Source of the DNA: an uncultured bacterium
GTDB lineage: Bacteria > Bacillota_I > Bacilli_A > RF39 > UBA660
Assembly: GCA_946560065.1 (NCBI GenBank)
Contig: CAMNUE010000001.1
Span: 188,805 to 252,804, forward strand
Length of the DNA stretch: 64,000 nt
Direction of reading: 5' to 3'
Position numbers and translations under genes: made by a program. Below are positions 1 through 8,140 of the stretch, in pieces. Within the stretch, counting starts at the first letter, position 1. Every line of letters starts with the position of its first letter. A model generated the notes under the pieces. It worked only from the letters and a program-made list of their open reading frames with translations, was not told the DNA's origin and did not search any database.

Positions 1-497
1 TCCCCAAAACAGGAGGTATAGTTCTAGCTGGAAATCATACTAAATGGTTAGATCCTATAATGTTAATCGCTGTTACTAAAAGACAAGTTCATTTTCTTGC
101 AAAAGATGAATTGTTTCACGGTAAGACAAAATTAATAGTTAAAGGAATGGGCTGCATTCCAGTAAATAGAAAAATTCATGATAAGAATGCACTAAATCAA
201 GGCTACAAGACCTTAGAGAATAATAATGTAATTGGAATATTTCCAGAAGGAACAATTAATAGAACTAAAGATGTCATAATGCCTTTTAAAATAGGAGCAG
301 TTAAAATGGCTAATAAGACAGATTCCGTTTTAATTCCTTTCACTATCACTGGAAAATATAAACTCTTCAAAAAAAGTATTCGAATAGAGTTTTATAAGCC
401 CATAAAGGTTAAAGATAATTTAGATAAAGAAAATGAAAAATTAATGGATATAATTAGTAAAAATCTAATTAAATGTAATAACCATAAGGAGGATTAA
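1..497 (+). CDS. 1-acyl-glycerol-3-phosphate acyltransferase (PlsC-like), 5' end missing
   Basis: Likely transfers an acyl chain to lysophosphatidic acid in phospholipid synthesis at the membrane. The reading frame is open from the window edge (codons in phase with base 3). Translating upstream of the first ATG at 60 gives NHTKWLDP, the HX4D catalytic motif of the PlsC family. FPEGT (glycerol-phosphate binding) follows about 65 residues later, and then IPFTITG. The start is therefore outside the window and the ATG at 60 is internal. It sits one base upstream of a second PlsC-like gene, so the two form an operon of paralogues. Family assignment is firm; the exact acyl substrate is not visible. 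Confidence 0.87.
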   Translation, partial: PKTGGIVLAGNHTKWLDPIMLIAVTKRQVHFLAKDELFHGKTKLIVKGMGCIPVNRKIHDKNALNQGYKTLENNNVIGIFPEGTINRTKDVIMPFKIGAVKMANKTDSVLIPFTITGKYKLFKKSIRIEFYKPIKVKDNLDKENEKLMDIISKNLIKCNNHKED

Positions 498-498
498 A

Positions 499-1326
499 AT
501 GAGTAATGAAAATATGTTTATCTATAAAGCCTTAAAACCTGTTTTAAGTACAATTTATAAACTATGGTATAATCCAAAAATTATTGGCCGTGAAAGCATT
601 CCTAAAGAAGGCTCAATAGTAGTAGTAGGAAATCACATTCATATTATGGACCAATGTAATGTCATAATAAGTACAAAAAGGCCACTTCATTATATGGCAA
701 AAAAAGAATATTTTGAAGGAAAATTTGCTTGGTTCTTTAAAGCTGTTGGGTGTATTCCTGTCGATAGAAGTAAAAAAGATGACTCAGCAACATCTGCAGC
801 TTTAGAAGTATTGGAAAATAATCAGGCTCTTGGACTTTTTCCAGAAGGCACAAGAAATGGTCTAAAAGAAGATAGAGCAAAAGAGTTATATGAAACATAT
901 CTTGAAAGTTCAATAGAGTATAATGACTTTTATGAAAAAATCAAAAAGACTAAAACTTCACAAATAAATTACCTAGAGGAATTAATGAAAAATAAAGTTA
1001 TCACAAGAGATGAGTTTCTAGATAATATTTATACAGCTGATGAATTCTTAAATGATTTAATAATAAACCATCGCCTAACTAAAGAAGAGTATTATGAAAA
1101 TATTTTATTACCATTTAAATTTGGCGCAGTATCTATGGCTCATAAGACTGATAGTTACTTAGTTCCTTATGCTATAACAGGAGAATATAAATTTAGAAGT
1201 AAAAATCTAATGATTAGGATAGGTACTCCTTTTAAAGCTGATGATGACTTAGAAAAGGCCAATCAAAGACTAAGAGAAGAAATTAAAAACCTTCTTAAAG
1301 ATAACATTCAAAATAATGGTAAATAA
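499..1326 (+). CDS. PlsC-like acyltransferase with an internal insertion
   Basis: Second lysophospholipid acyltransferase-family protein, 275 aa. It carries HX4D (NHIHIMDQ) near residue 46 and FPEGTRNG near residue 114. Between FPEGT and the next conserved block (LLPFKFGAVSMAHKTDSYLVP) there is an inserted, charged, helical segment of about 70 residues, roughly 120-190, that the upstream paralogue lacks. The start is set by an AAGGAGG site overlapping the end of the preceding gene, with one base between stop and ATG. Expected reaction: acylation of lysophosphatidate or a related glycerolipid at the inner membrane. The insertion may bind a partner, but that is inference. Confidence 0.88.
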   Translation: MSNENMFIYKALKPVLSTIYKLWYNPKIIGRESIPKEGSIVVVGNHIHIMDQCNVIISTKRPLHYMAKKEYFEGKFAWFFKAVGCIPVDRSKKDDSATSAALEVLENNQALGLFPEGTRNGLKEDRAKELYETYLESSIEYNDFYEKIKKTKTSQINYLEELMKNKVITRDEFLDNIYTADEFLNDLIINHRLTKEEYYENILLPFKFGAVSMAHKTDSYLVPYAITGEYKFRSKNLMIRIGTPFKADDDLEKANQRLREEIKNLLKDNIQNNGK

Positions 1327-1343
1327 GTGTAAAATAAGCGACT

Positions 1344-1390
1344 ATTACCATTAAAATGATAATTTTTGTGTTATCATTAAAATGGTGATA
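1344..1390. repeat. imperfect inverted repeat between acyltransferase and hydrolase genes
   Basis: ATTACCATTAAAATGATAA (from 1344) is matched by TTATCATTAAAATGGTGATA (from 1371). The outer halves ACCATT/AATGGT and AATGATAA/TTATCATT pair with a central A/T mismatch block. There is no clean T tract after it and the right arm runs up to the next start codon. It may be a weak terminator or an operator/translation-control hairpin. Confidence 0.4.
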
Positions 1391-1392
1391 AT

Positions 1393-2256
1393 ATGAAAAT
1401 GAATGATTTCGATAAAGAATTAAAATATAATTTATATAGAAATGTAAAAGAAATTCTCCATCCAACAATTTCTAAAAGAAATATTAGTAACTATAAAATA
1501 ATCATTAATGAGGATTTAATGCCTTTAAGAATATTTTACCCCAAGAGAGTTTCAAATATTGAAAATATTGTCATATATATTCATGGTGATGCTAAAATAA
1601 CAAATTGTCATGGAAAATATTCAAATATTTCTGCTGATATGGCTTTAGAATATAATCAATTAGTAATTTCTTTTGATTATGAAAATTACAACGACTTAAA
1701 ACTACTAGATTTATACTCTAAGTTTTATGAAACATTTAAATACATATATCTTGAACTATTAGAAAATGGTATTACAGAAGAAAAAATAACATTAATTGGA
1801 GACTCAACAGGAACAAATGCCGTTAATTATTTACTTAATAATATGGTAAAAGACAACATAAAAATAAGCAAACAGATACTTTTTTATCCACTAGTATCAG
1901 GAGAGTACTTTGGTAAGAGTAAATTTTCATCACTTCAAGAAGAACATATTACCGATAAAGAGTTATTAAAAAAGGTTTCTAATTATTTCAGCACTAAAAC
2001 TAAGTATAAAAAAGATTTAAAAGATGAAAATATTTTTGCTTTATTAAAAAAGGACTTCTCTAATTATCCAGAAACACTTATAATTTGTGGTAATGGAGAT
2101 ATCTTTTTAGAAGAAGCTAAAAAGTTATCAGAACTCTTACAAGAAAAATCTACACTAGTAGAAATTCCATTTGCTTTCCATGGCTTCTTAAAAAATAATG
2201 ATGTTGATATGATTAAAGATTTTCAAAATAAAATAAAAGAGTTCTTAATGAAATAG
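1393..2256 (+). CDS. alpha/beta hydrolase (esterase/lipase-like)
   Basis: A 287-aa alpha/beta-hydrolase-fold protein. The oxyanion region reads IYIHGDAK (HGD instead of the usual HGG) near residues 62-68. The nucleophile elbow is GDSTG with Ser about 138. A likely acid lies in GNGDIF (about 233) and the catalytic His in FAFHGF near the C-terminus. This is the layout of the hormone-sensitive-lipase/alpha-beta-hydrolase-3 group, which hydrolyses carboxyl esters in the cytoplasm. There is no signal peptide. An ATG at 1399 is an alternative start. Substrate cannot be read from the sequence. Confidence 0.75.
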   Translation: MKMNDFDKELKYNLYRNVKEILHPTISKRNISNYKIIINEDLMPLRIFYPKRVSNIENIVIYIHGDAKITNCHGKYSNISADMALEYNQLVISFDYENYNDLKLLDLYSKFYETFKYIYLELLENGITEEKITLIGDSTGTNAVNYLLNNMVKDNIKISKQILFYPLVSGEYFGKSKFSSLQEEHITDKELLKKVSNYFSTKTKYKKDLKDENIFALLKKDFSNYPETLIICGNGDIFLEEAKKLSELLQEKSTLVEIPFAFHGFLKNNDVDMIKDFQNKIKEFLMK

Positions 2257-2324
2257 ATATTCTCAAGCGAATATTTATTTTTTTTAATTTCTGTGCTAAT
2301 ATACATGACTAAAGAGGTGTGAGT

Positions 2325-2477
2325 ATGGCTAAAGGAAAGTATTATTCTAAAGAAGAAGTTGCAGAAAAATTAAATTTATCTATTGAAGAAATAAATAGTA
2401 TTGAAATTTCTGCTTTAAGTAGTTTGAAAGAACAAATTTCTCAACCATTAACTAAAATTAAAAGTAGTAGTAACTAA
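2325..2477 (+). CDS. small HTH protein resembling sigma-70 region 4
   Basis: A 50-aa reading frame with an AAAGAGGTGTGAGT ribosome site just before ATG 2325. The protein is mostly one helix-turn-helix: KEEVAEKLNLSIEEINSIE followed by ALSSLKEQ. The spacing resembles the end of sigma-70 region 4 (EEVG...RIRQIE...AL..L), but the DNA-contacting arginines are absent. It could be a small regulator or a degenerate remnant. No larger sigma-factor domain is encoded upstream in this frame. Confidence 0.55.
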   Translation: MAKGKYYSKEEVAEKLNLSIEEINSIEISALSSLKEQISQPLTKIKSSSN

Positions 2478-2487
2478 AGAATTATGT

Positions 2488-2493
2488 TATAAT
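2488..2493 (+). promoter_or_regulatory. TATAAT -10 box upstream of the DUF1003 gene
   Basis: A perfect TATAAT lies 18 bases before the ATG at 2511. No convincing -35 box at the right distance was seen, so this is a partial promoter call. Confidence 0.3.
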
Positions 2494-2510
2494 TTTTATG
2501 GTGAAGATAA

Positions 2511-3038
2511 ATGGAAAAAAGAAAAACTAAAAAAGAAATAGTTCAGATGTTACTAAAAAATAATTCTATGGATGCTAAAGATGAAGAAGAATTATTGGAT
2601 TTACTAATTGATCAACCAATCAGTATTGATGTCGATAAACAAGAAGAGGCAAAGATGACTTTTGGTGACAAAGTAGCTGATAAAGTAAGTGAAATTGCTG
2701 GTTCTTGGGGGTTTATTCTAGGATTTAGTTCTTTTTTAATCTTTTGGGTAGTCTTAAATACGGTTTTATTAAAAGAAGGGCATAGGATAGATGAATACCC
2801 ATTCATTCTCTTAAATCTTTTGTTGTCATGCATTGCTGCTCTTCAAGCACCAATTATTATGATGAGTCAAAATCGTCAAGCAGAAAAAGATAGTCTAAGA
2901 AACCAAAATGATTATCGTACAGATTTAAAGAGTGAATTGATATTAGAGTCTCTTCATGATGACTTAGAATCAGTCCTAGAAAATCAAAAGAAAATTTTAA
3001 AATATATTGAAGGAGAAAATAATGAAAAAAAGAAGTAG
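2511..3038 (+). CDS. DUF1003 family membrane protein
   Basis: A 175-aa protein with a charged N-terminal region and a core of two membrane segments (about residues 65-85 ending IFWVVLNTVLL, and 95-117 ending AALQAPIIMMSQNR). A C-terminal amphipathic helix follows. GDKVADKVSEIAGSWGFI and PIIMMSQNRQAEKD match the conserved face of the DUF1003 family, a widespread inner-membrane family of unknown role. The last codons overlap the ribosome site and start of the downstream lipoprotein gene, so the two are probably translated together. Confidence 0.8.
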   Translation: MEKRKTKKEIVQMLLKNNSMDAKDEEELLDLLIDQPISIDVDKQEEAKMTFGDKVADKVSEIAGSWGFILGFSSFLIFWVVLNTVLLKEGHRIDEYPFILLNLLLSCIAALQAPIIMMSQNRQAEKDSLRNQNDYRTDLKSELILESLHDDLESVLENQKKILKYIEGENNEKKK

Positions 3039-3537
3039 TTTATTAATAATTCTATTTATTTGTCTAGTATTATTAACTGGTTGTAATGATGAAGATAAAG
3101 TAATTAGTAATGGTAAAAAAGTTAATACTAGTAAGATGCAAGTTATGCATTGTACTAGAAATGCAACTGCAACAGGTATGGATGTTGAATTAAAATATGA
3201 CTTGTATTACACAGGAGAAGACTTAAATATTTTACATTCAATAGAAAAAGTAAGTTCTAAAACAGGTGCAAATCTTGATCAATATGAAGAAGCTTATCGA
3301 AAGATTCATGCTAATTATGAAGGATTAGAGTACTACGATGCAAAAGTAGAAAGAGATGAGACTAGTGTAACTAGTGATATAACTATTAACTATGATAAGA
3401 TTGACATCAACAAGCTTCTAAAAATAGAAGGAGAAGAAGACAATATCATTAAGAATGGAAAAGCAAAAGTAGATGAATGGTTAACACTAGCTAAAAAATT
3501 CGGAACAGAATGTGAAGAAGAAACTGAAGAGGCTTAG
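3022..3537 (+). CDS. secreted lipoprotein (DUF1307/YehR-like)
   Basis: The protein starts MKKRSS with a hydrophobic signal segment and lipobox LLTGC, so it is predicted to be cleaved by signal peptidase II and lipid-anchored outside the cell. I chose ATG 3022 because GAAGGAG lies just upstream; a TTG at 3007 would place the ribosome site inside the gene. The mature part (about 150 aa) resembles the small DUF1307/YehR lipoproteins in length and in the TGxDVELKYDLYYTGEDL strand pattern, but that match is tentative. It overlaps the DUF1003 gene by 17 bases. Function unknown. Confidence 0.75.
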   Translation: MKKRSSLLIILFICLVLLTGCNDEDKVISNGKKVNTSKMQVMHCTRNATATGMDVELKYDLYYTGEDLNILHSIEKVSSKTGANLDQYEEAYRKIHANYEGLEYYDAKVERDETSVTSDITINYDKIDINKLLKIEGEEDNIIKNGKAKVDEWLTLAKKFGTECEEETEEA

Positions 3538-3548
3538 TTTCTTTAATT

Positions 3549-3624
3549 GTCCAGGTAGTTCAATTGGATAAAATATTTCCCTCCGACGGAAACGTTATGG
3601 GTTCGAATCCCATCCCGGACACCA
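3549..3624 (+). tRNA. tRNA-Arg (anticodon CCG)
   Basis: A 76-base cloverleaf: acceptor GTCCAGG/CCCGGAC (one A-C mismatch), D arm with AATTGGAT, anticodon arm TTTCC-CTCCGAC-GGAAA with CCG at positions 34-36, T arm GGGTTCGAATCCC, discriminator A and encoded CCA. The anticodon reads CGG arginine codons. The acceptor mismatch and weak D stem are mild oddities. Confidence 0.9.
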
Positions 3625-3663
3625 GATTGAATGATAACTCGATTTTTTTGAGTAGTAATAGAA

Positions 3664-3686
3664 GCGACTTGTCAAAAAGTCGTTTT
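3664..3686 (+). terminator. rho-independent terminator after tRNA-Arg
   Basis: GCGACTT / AAGTCGT arms around a short GTCAAA loop, followed by TTTATT. A smaller hairpin (ACTCGA...TTGAGT) lies just before it near 3637-3653. Confidence 0.6.
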
Positions 3687-3723
3687 ATTGACAAAATCAC
3701 TATATTTTAAGAAAGGAATATTT

Positions 3724-4527
3724 ATGAAATTAAAAGTATTAGAAGATAATAACACATTCCTTGATATGTATTACTTAGCAGAGCCAGGAGTAAGTTATTA
3801 CATTGAAGACGGTAACGAAAAAATATTATTTGATACAGGATACTCATCTGTTGTATTAGAAAATGCCAGAAAAATGAGTATTGATTTGACTGAAATTGAT
3901 AAACTAGTTATATCTCATGGTCATGATGATCATACAGGTGGATTAAGATATTTTTTTGAAGAAAAAAGAAATATTGAATTAATTGCTCATCCAGAATGCT
4001 TTAATTATAAAGAAGATGAAACTGGTTTATATATTGGAAGTCCACTAAGTAAAGAAGAACTTTCAAAAAAATGCAAATTAAACTTATCTAAAGGTCCAGT
4101 TCAAATAAGTGAACACATTACATTTTTAGGAGAAATACCAATTTCTAATAATTTTGAAACAAGATATTCTATTGGAAAATGTATTGTTGATGCTGAAAAA
4201 GTTGATGATACAGTAATTGATGATTCCGCAATAGTTTATAAAAGTGATAAAGGCTTATTTGTTATAACAGGATGTTCTCATAGTGGAATTTGTAATATAT
4301 TAAAATATGCTAAAAAAGTTTGTAATGATAACAGAATATATGGTGTAATAGGTGGATTTCACTTATTAGATATAAATGAGAGATTAAATCAAACAATAGA
4401 TTATTTAAAAGAAAATGATATTAAATTATTATATCCGTGTCACTGTGTTTCCCTAAAGGCAAAGATAGAAATGGCAAAAAGATTAAACATCAACGAAGTT
4501 GGTGTTGGACTAGAAATCAATATTTAA
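3724..4527 (+). CDS. metallo-beta-lactamase fold hydrolase (COG1237-like)
   Basis: A zinc-dependent hydrolase of the MBL superfamily, 267 aa from the chosen ATG. The metal motif is SHGHDDHTGG (H65, H67, D69, H70). Later metal ligands sit in TGCSHSGICNI and the C-terminal GGFHLL and YPCHC. The TGCSHSG block and overall order resemble the COG1237 group (dihydropterin-like MBL hydrolases), often of unknown substrate. ATG 3724 is preceded by AAGAAAGGAATATTT; the in-frame start at 3688 lies in the tRNA terminator region and is less likely. Transcribed alone after the tRNA terminator. Confidence 0.82.
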   Translation: MKLKVLEDNNTFLDMYYLAEPGVSYYIEDGNEKILFDTGYSSVVLENARKMSIDLTEIDKLVISHGHDDHTGGLRYFFEEKRNIELIAHPECFNYKEDETGLYIGSPLSKEELSKKCKLNLSKGPVQISEHITFLGEIPISNNFETRYSIGKCIVDAEKVDDTVIDDSAIVYKSDKGLFVITGCSHSGICNILKYAKKVCNDNRIYGVIGGFHLLDINERLNQTIDYLKENDIKLLYPCHCVSLKAKIEMAKRLNINEVGVGLEINI

Positions 4528-4724
4528 AGAAATTTTTAAATATTTAAACTTCAATTTGAAAAAAGAAAAATCGATTGCTTACCTTATTCTAAAATTACTG
4601 ATTATAAAAAGTGAATAACTGTCAATTGATGTACAGTAAATAGTAAAAAATATGTAAAGAAACTATATTCGAGAAAATATTATTTTTATTCATGATATAA
4701 TCAAGATAATAATAGGAGGAAATT

Positions 4725-5321
4725 ATGGATACAGAGAACGAAACTAAAGTAGTAGAAACAAAGAAATGTGGAAAAGGAACACTAGTTGCACTTATTATTT
4801 CTATAATTATTATTATCGCCTTAGCAGGATACATTTGCTATGACAAAGTTTTATTGAATAATAGTGAAACAGAAAAAACATCTAAATCCACAGCCAATAA
4901 AAAAACTATAGTTGAAACTGATAAAGAAGATGACAATGATGCAGATGAAACACCAGTAGAGAAGGATAATTCAAATGATAACTCTCAAAACTCTTCATCA
5001 ACTAGTACAAGCAAATGTACAGGAACATATTATGGTGAAGCTAGTGGTAGTTTTAATAATGGTCTATCATATGAATATCGTCATACATACACATTAAATG
5101 CTGATGGTACATTTGAATTAAATATAAATAATGCTTCCGGTACAAAAGGCGTATACGTTATTACAGGAAATACAATTAGTCTTATAGGCGCAAAACATAC
5201 AACAGGACCAGTAACTGAAGACCCTCAATATTCAACAGCAGACTATGTTATAGCAAATGATTGTTCATATATATTAGTTGATGCTGGTGAAGGAGTAACT
5301 TTTAAAGCAAATAAAAGATAG
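4725..5321 (+). CDS. membrane-anchored extracytoplasmic protein of unknown function
   Basis: 198 aa. A short basic N-terminus with KKCGKG is followed by one transmembrane segment (about 24-44, rich in Ile/Leu). Next comes an acidic Ser/Asn/Asp-rich linker (50-95), then a compact C-terminal domain (about 98-198) with repeated Tyr/Thr beta-strand patterns. The layout is that of a type II-anchored surface domain in Gram-positives. AGGAGG precedes ATG 4725, and a TATAAT at 4696-4701 is a possible -10. A strong terminator follows at 5324. I do not recognise the C-terminal domain. Confidence 0.65.
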   Translation: MDTENETKVVETKKCGKGTLVALIISIIIIIALAGYICYDKVLLNNSETEKTSKSTANKKTIVETDKEDDNDADETPVEKDNSNDNSQNSSSTSTSKCTGTYYGEASGSFNNGLSYEYRHTYTLNADGTFELNINNASGTKGVYVITGNTISLIGAKHTTGPVTEDPQYSTADYVIANDCSYILVDAGEGVTFKANKR

Positions 5322-5323
5322 AA

Positions 5324-5348
5324 AAAACCTGAATTCAATTCAGGTTTT
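5324..5348 (+). terminator. rho-independent terminator
   Basis: AAAACCTGAATT and AATTCAGGTTTT form a near-perfect 12-bp inverted repeat ending in a T run, directly after the stop of the membrane-anchored protein gene. Confidence 0.8.
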
Positions 5349-5400
5349 AAAATACACCAAAAAAGTTAAAATAAAAATACGATAAAGGGAGTAAATCATA

Positions 5401-5856
5401 ATGCTTAATATTAAACTACTTCAAGAATATTTAAAAGAAAATAGAGAAGAATATGGAAAAATTGGGATAGGTGTTTCACCATCAAAAACAATATATGGAG
5501 ATATTACTGTCTATGGGTTATTTGAAGATAAATTAATAATTTCTGATTCTAACAGTATTTATATCTTAAAAGAAAAAAACAAATTAGAAACTCTATTAAA
5601 ATTACCATTTCTAAGAAACAGTTTGAATATTGGCAATTCAAAAACTTGGTATCATGATATTCAAAGTTATACAAGTTCAAAAGTAGCAATAAAATCTCCT
5701 TCTTCAAATGAAGTACTAACTAAAGAACAACTAAAGTTTTACAAAGCTTTTATAGAAGAAGAAAGACAAGAATTTTATGACTACCATGAACAAATTTTAA
5801 TTGGAAAAAGTAAAGAAAATGAAGCATACGTTTACACAAAAAAATACTTTAAATAA
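5401..5856 (+). CDS. hypothetical protein, 151 aa
   Basis: I do not recognise this protein. It is a soluble, mixed alpha/beta sequence with no signal peptide, membrane segment or Cys/His cluster. An AAAGGGAG ribosome site precedes ATG 5401. The central part (residues 30-60) alternates hydrophobic residues as beta strands do, and the end (about 105-135) is a charged helix. It converges on the glycerophosphodiesterase gene with only 12 bases between the two stops. Confidence 0.6.
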   Translation: MLNIKLLQEYLKENREEYGKIGIGVSPSKTIYGDITVYGLFEDKLIISDSNSIYILKEKNKLETLLKLPFLRNSLNIGNSKTWYHDIQSYTSSKVAIKSPSSNEVLTKEQLKFYKAFIEEERQEFYDYHEQILIGKSKENEAYVYTKKYFK

Positions 5857-5868
5857 CTCAAAGTATTT

Positions 5869-6567
5869 TCAGTTGTCCTCAAAAGGCAAATTATTACAAA
5901 TATAAATTAAATTTGAATCTGTAATTTCGGACTTACTTGTAACTGTCCAAATTAAAGTAGTCATTTTATTGGTTAGATTTTGAAATTTCTTCTTTTTAAG
6001 CAAGTGCTTAGAAATCGCTATAAAATCAGGTTTTGCATATTTAATAACAAAGTCACTTGTTAGTAATTTATCATAAAGTTTGTTCTTTGTATCATCAGTT
6101 ATTAGTAATCCAACTTCAATATTAGGATAATTGTTTTTTATGTATCTAACAATCTTTGGATTAAATGATTTTATAATATAATTATTATAGTTAGTAAGTT
6201 CCTTTATTAAAGACTCGCAAGTATCTTTAATTCTATTAGTATTTTTAATCTCAATATCTAACAAAACACGTTCATTTACAAGTTCTAAAACCTCTTTAAA
6301 TGTAGGAATTTTTTCATTAGTATCAAGTAAAGTGATTTTTTTTATTTCTTCTAAAGTCATATCTTGAATAAAATCTGTTTTATCAGTCATTCTCACTAGA
6401 TTGAAATCATGAAATACAACTAAGATATTATCTTTAGTAAGTTGAACATCTAATTCAATAGGGTAATCTAAATCAATTGCTTTTTTAAAAGCTTTTAAAG
6501 AGTTCTCTGGAACTTCCTTGTTATTATGAACACCTCTATGAGCGATAATATTACCATTAATCTCCAT
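5869..6567 (-). CDS. glycerophosphodiester phosphodiesterase family protein
   Basis: Hydrolyses glycerophosphodiesters to glycerol-3-phosphate plus an alcohol; cytoplasmic, since there is no signal peptide. GDPD hallmarks are present: IIAHRG (H10, R11), PENS (E21), IELDVQLTKD (E38, D40) and FHDFNLVRMT (H53). At 232 aa it is the usual single-domain length. It is one of the few minus-strand genes. An AGGTGG site on that strand (bases 6572-6577 as CCACCT) precedes the ATG. Together with the two acyltransferases it suggests active phospholipid recycling. Confidence 0.88.
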   Translation of the reverse strand: MEINGNIIAHRGVHNNKEVPENSLKAFKKAIDLDYPIELDVQLTKDNILVVFHDFNLVRMTDKTDFIQDMTLEEIKKITLLDTNEKIPTFKEVLELVNERVLLDIEIKNTNRIKDTCESLIKELTNYNNYIIKSFNPKIVRYIKNNYPNIEVGLLITDDTKNKLYDKLLTSDFVIKYAKPDFIAISKHLLKKKKFQNLTNKMTTLIWTVTSKSEITDSNLIYICNNLPFEDN

Positions 6568-6689
6568 AATCCACCTCTATTTATATTTTAGCACAGTATA
6601 TTATATGTTTCAGTAAAAAAAATTCTACCAACAAAATTATCAATATTAATAGAATTAATGATTAATTTATGATAATATAATAGAGAAAT

Positions 6690-6765
6690 GCCAACTTAGC
6701 ACAGTCGGTAGTGCAACGCACTCGTAACGCGTAGGTCGCTGGTTCGAATCCGGCAGTTGGCACCA
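6690..6765 (+). tRNA. tRNA-Thr (anticodon CGT)
   Basis: 76 bases: acceptor GCCAACT/AGTTGGC, D arm around CAGTCGGTAGTG, anticodon arm with CTCGTAA loop (CGT at 34-36), T arm GCTGGTTCGAATCCGGC and encoded CCA. A TATAAT at 6676-6681 sits about 9 bases upstream, suiting its own promoter. Confidence 0.93.
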
Positions 6766-6775
6766 GATTGATACC

Positions 6776-6815
6776 AAACTCGAACTTTTAAAATAAATGA
6801 GGTTCGAGTTTTAAT
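6776..6815 (+). terminator. rho-independent terminator after tRNA-Thr
   Basis: AAACTCGAAC (6776-6785) pairs with GTTCGAGTTT (6802-6811) and is followed by a short T-rich stretch. Confidence 0.7.
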
Positions 6816-6944
6816 ATATTTAAATTTGTGTTATGATAACTATCAATTTAAAATTGAATTATGTCAATTAAAAAACACACTTGCTTATTGTCGTTGTCAA
6901 TAAGCCTATACATATAGTATTGCTTTGTTTGGAGATGAATAATT

Positions 6945-7784
6945 ATGAGTTATGTTAAAGATGATTTATATAATACTGCTTTACCAACTTTAATAATTGA
7001 AGAGAAAAAATGCTATAAAGAATATCCTCAAATAGGATTTGGTGATGAGGCATCAATACATAAGTATAATGAACGAATAGCATTTAAGACTTTTGATTTT
7101 ATCCGAGATAAAGAAAAATTACCTAGAAAATTTGAGAAAATAGAATTACTAGGACAGCTTTATGATGCAGCTGCTTGTTTTCCAGTCGGACTAGTTGGAT
7201 ATGAAGATAAGAAAAAAGAAGGATATTACTGTGAATTAGTTAATCCACTTAAAAATTATAAAGATTTTGATTATCTTCAAAATTTAAAGAATATAAGACA
7301 ATTACTTGGATATATAACACAAGCTGATGAAGCAATTCAAAGATTTCATAAAATTGGACTTATTCTTGGTGATATAAAAGGCGATAATATAATGCTTGAT
7401 TGTAATGGAAATGTAAGATTTGTTGATACTGATAACTGGATGTATAATGATTATGATTTTGATGTATATCCTGGTAGAGCAGACTGGCTTAGCAATACTT
7501 TTAATAAAAGTTTTTCTCTAATTGACAATGATCGTTTTGTTTTTGCAATGATGGCTATTCAGTATTTTATAGATGGCGATATTATTAGATTACATCATTC
7601 AGATGTATATTTTAAGAAATTGATTGAATTGATGGATGTTAGTCAAGAAGTAAAAGATGGTTTAAGATTAATATTCTCTGATGCTAATGAAAAACCATAT
7701 ATTGGTCCTATTTTGAAAAAGATTAACCCAGAACAAAAAATTATATCCAAAGAAGCAATTTATAAAGTAAATCGCATATTTTAG
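6945..7784 (+). CDS. protein kinase-fold protein (compact Ser/Thr-kinase-like)
   Basis: 279 aa, cytoplasmic, no membrane segment. It keeps the core kinase residues in order: a Gly-loop-like GFGDEA (31-36), the ATP-binding Lys in IAFKTF (K48), the catalytic loop LGDIKGDN (D143, N148; the usual His-Arg is replaced) and a metal Asp in VDTDNW (D161, DTD instead of DFG). It lacks the long C-lobe and extracellular PASTA domains of PrkC/StkP. It could be a small-molecule phosphotransferase or a protein kinase. Flanking genes give no clue. A hairpin terminator follows at 7842. Confidence 0.68.
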   Translation: MSYVKDDLYNTALPTLIIEEKKCYKEYPQIGFGDEASIHKYNERIAFKTFDFIRDKEKLPRKFEKIELLGQLYDAAACFPVGLVGYEDKKKEGYYCELVNPLKNYKDFDYLQNLKNIRQLLGYITQADEAIQRFHKIGLILGDIKGDNIMLDCNGNVRFVDTDNWMYNDYDFDVYPGRADWLSNTFNKSFSLIDNDRFVFAMMAIQYFIDGDIIRLHHSDVYFKKLIELMDVSQEVKDGLRLIFSDANEKPYIGPILKKINPEQKIISKEAIYKVNRIF

Positions 7785-7841
7785 ACAAAGAAAATTAAAA
7801 GTTATTGAACATCTTTCATTAGGGCACCATTATAACGATTA

Positions 7842-7868
7842 AAAGTGTTGCATATCAATGCTTTTTTC
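7842..7868 (+). terminator. terminator of the kinase-like gene
   Basis: AAAGTGTTG (7842-7850) pairs through two G-U wobbles with CAATGCTTT (7856-7864), loop CATAT, followed by T residues. Between here and 8015 I see no gene. Confidence 0.6.
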
Positions 7869-8014
7869 TTTCATTTTCTCTATGTATAAATTTAGATATC
7901 CTCTGAATATTGTAGAAGAACTAGGCTTTATGTTTACAAAAATAAAAAAATACAACAAAGTTTCTTTTAAGTTCATTCTAGTAAATAGAAATGCTAATTA
8001 AATAGACTCTCATT

Positions 8015-8043
8015 TTGACAAAATATGGTAAATATGATATACT
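8015..8043 (+). promoter_or_regulatory. consensus sigma-70 promoter of the attenuated M20 operon
   Basis: TTGACA (8015-8020), a 17-base spacer and TATACT (8038-8043). Transcription should begin near 8050, before the leader peptide. This is the cleanest promoter in the window. Confidence 0.8.
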
Positions 8044-8074
8044 CTAATAACTTTAACGAAAGGAAGCGATTATT

Positions 8075-8140
8075 ATGTTAAAAAATATAATACAATTAAC
8101 TCATCATCATAATAGTCTGCACTTGTTAATACGACATTAA
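8075..8140 (+). CDS. histidine-rich leader peptide (21 aa)
   Basis: A short reading frame with its own AAAGGAAG ribosome site (about 8059-8066) starts at ATG 8075. It encodes MLKNIIQLTHHHNSLHLLIR plus a final His before TAA. Five of 21 codons are His, with three consecutive CAT at 8102-8110. It lies between a strong promoter and a terminator hairpin, the arrangement of amino-acid attenuation leaders. The role would be to sense charged tRNA-His by ribosome stalling. It is too short for gene callers and could be missed. Confidence 0.72.
   Translation: MLKNIIQLTHHHNSLHLLIRH

Noticed and set aside
3549-6765. tRNA genes as the attachment site of the element
   Set aside because: Both tRNAs are over 12 kb from the element's left edge and no duplicate 3' tRNA end was found in the window.
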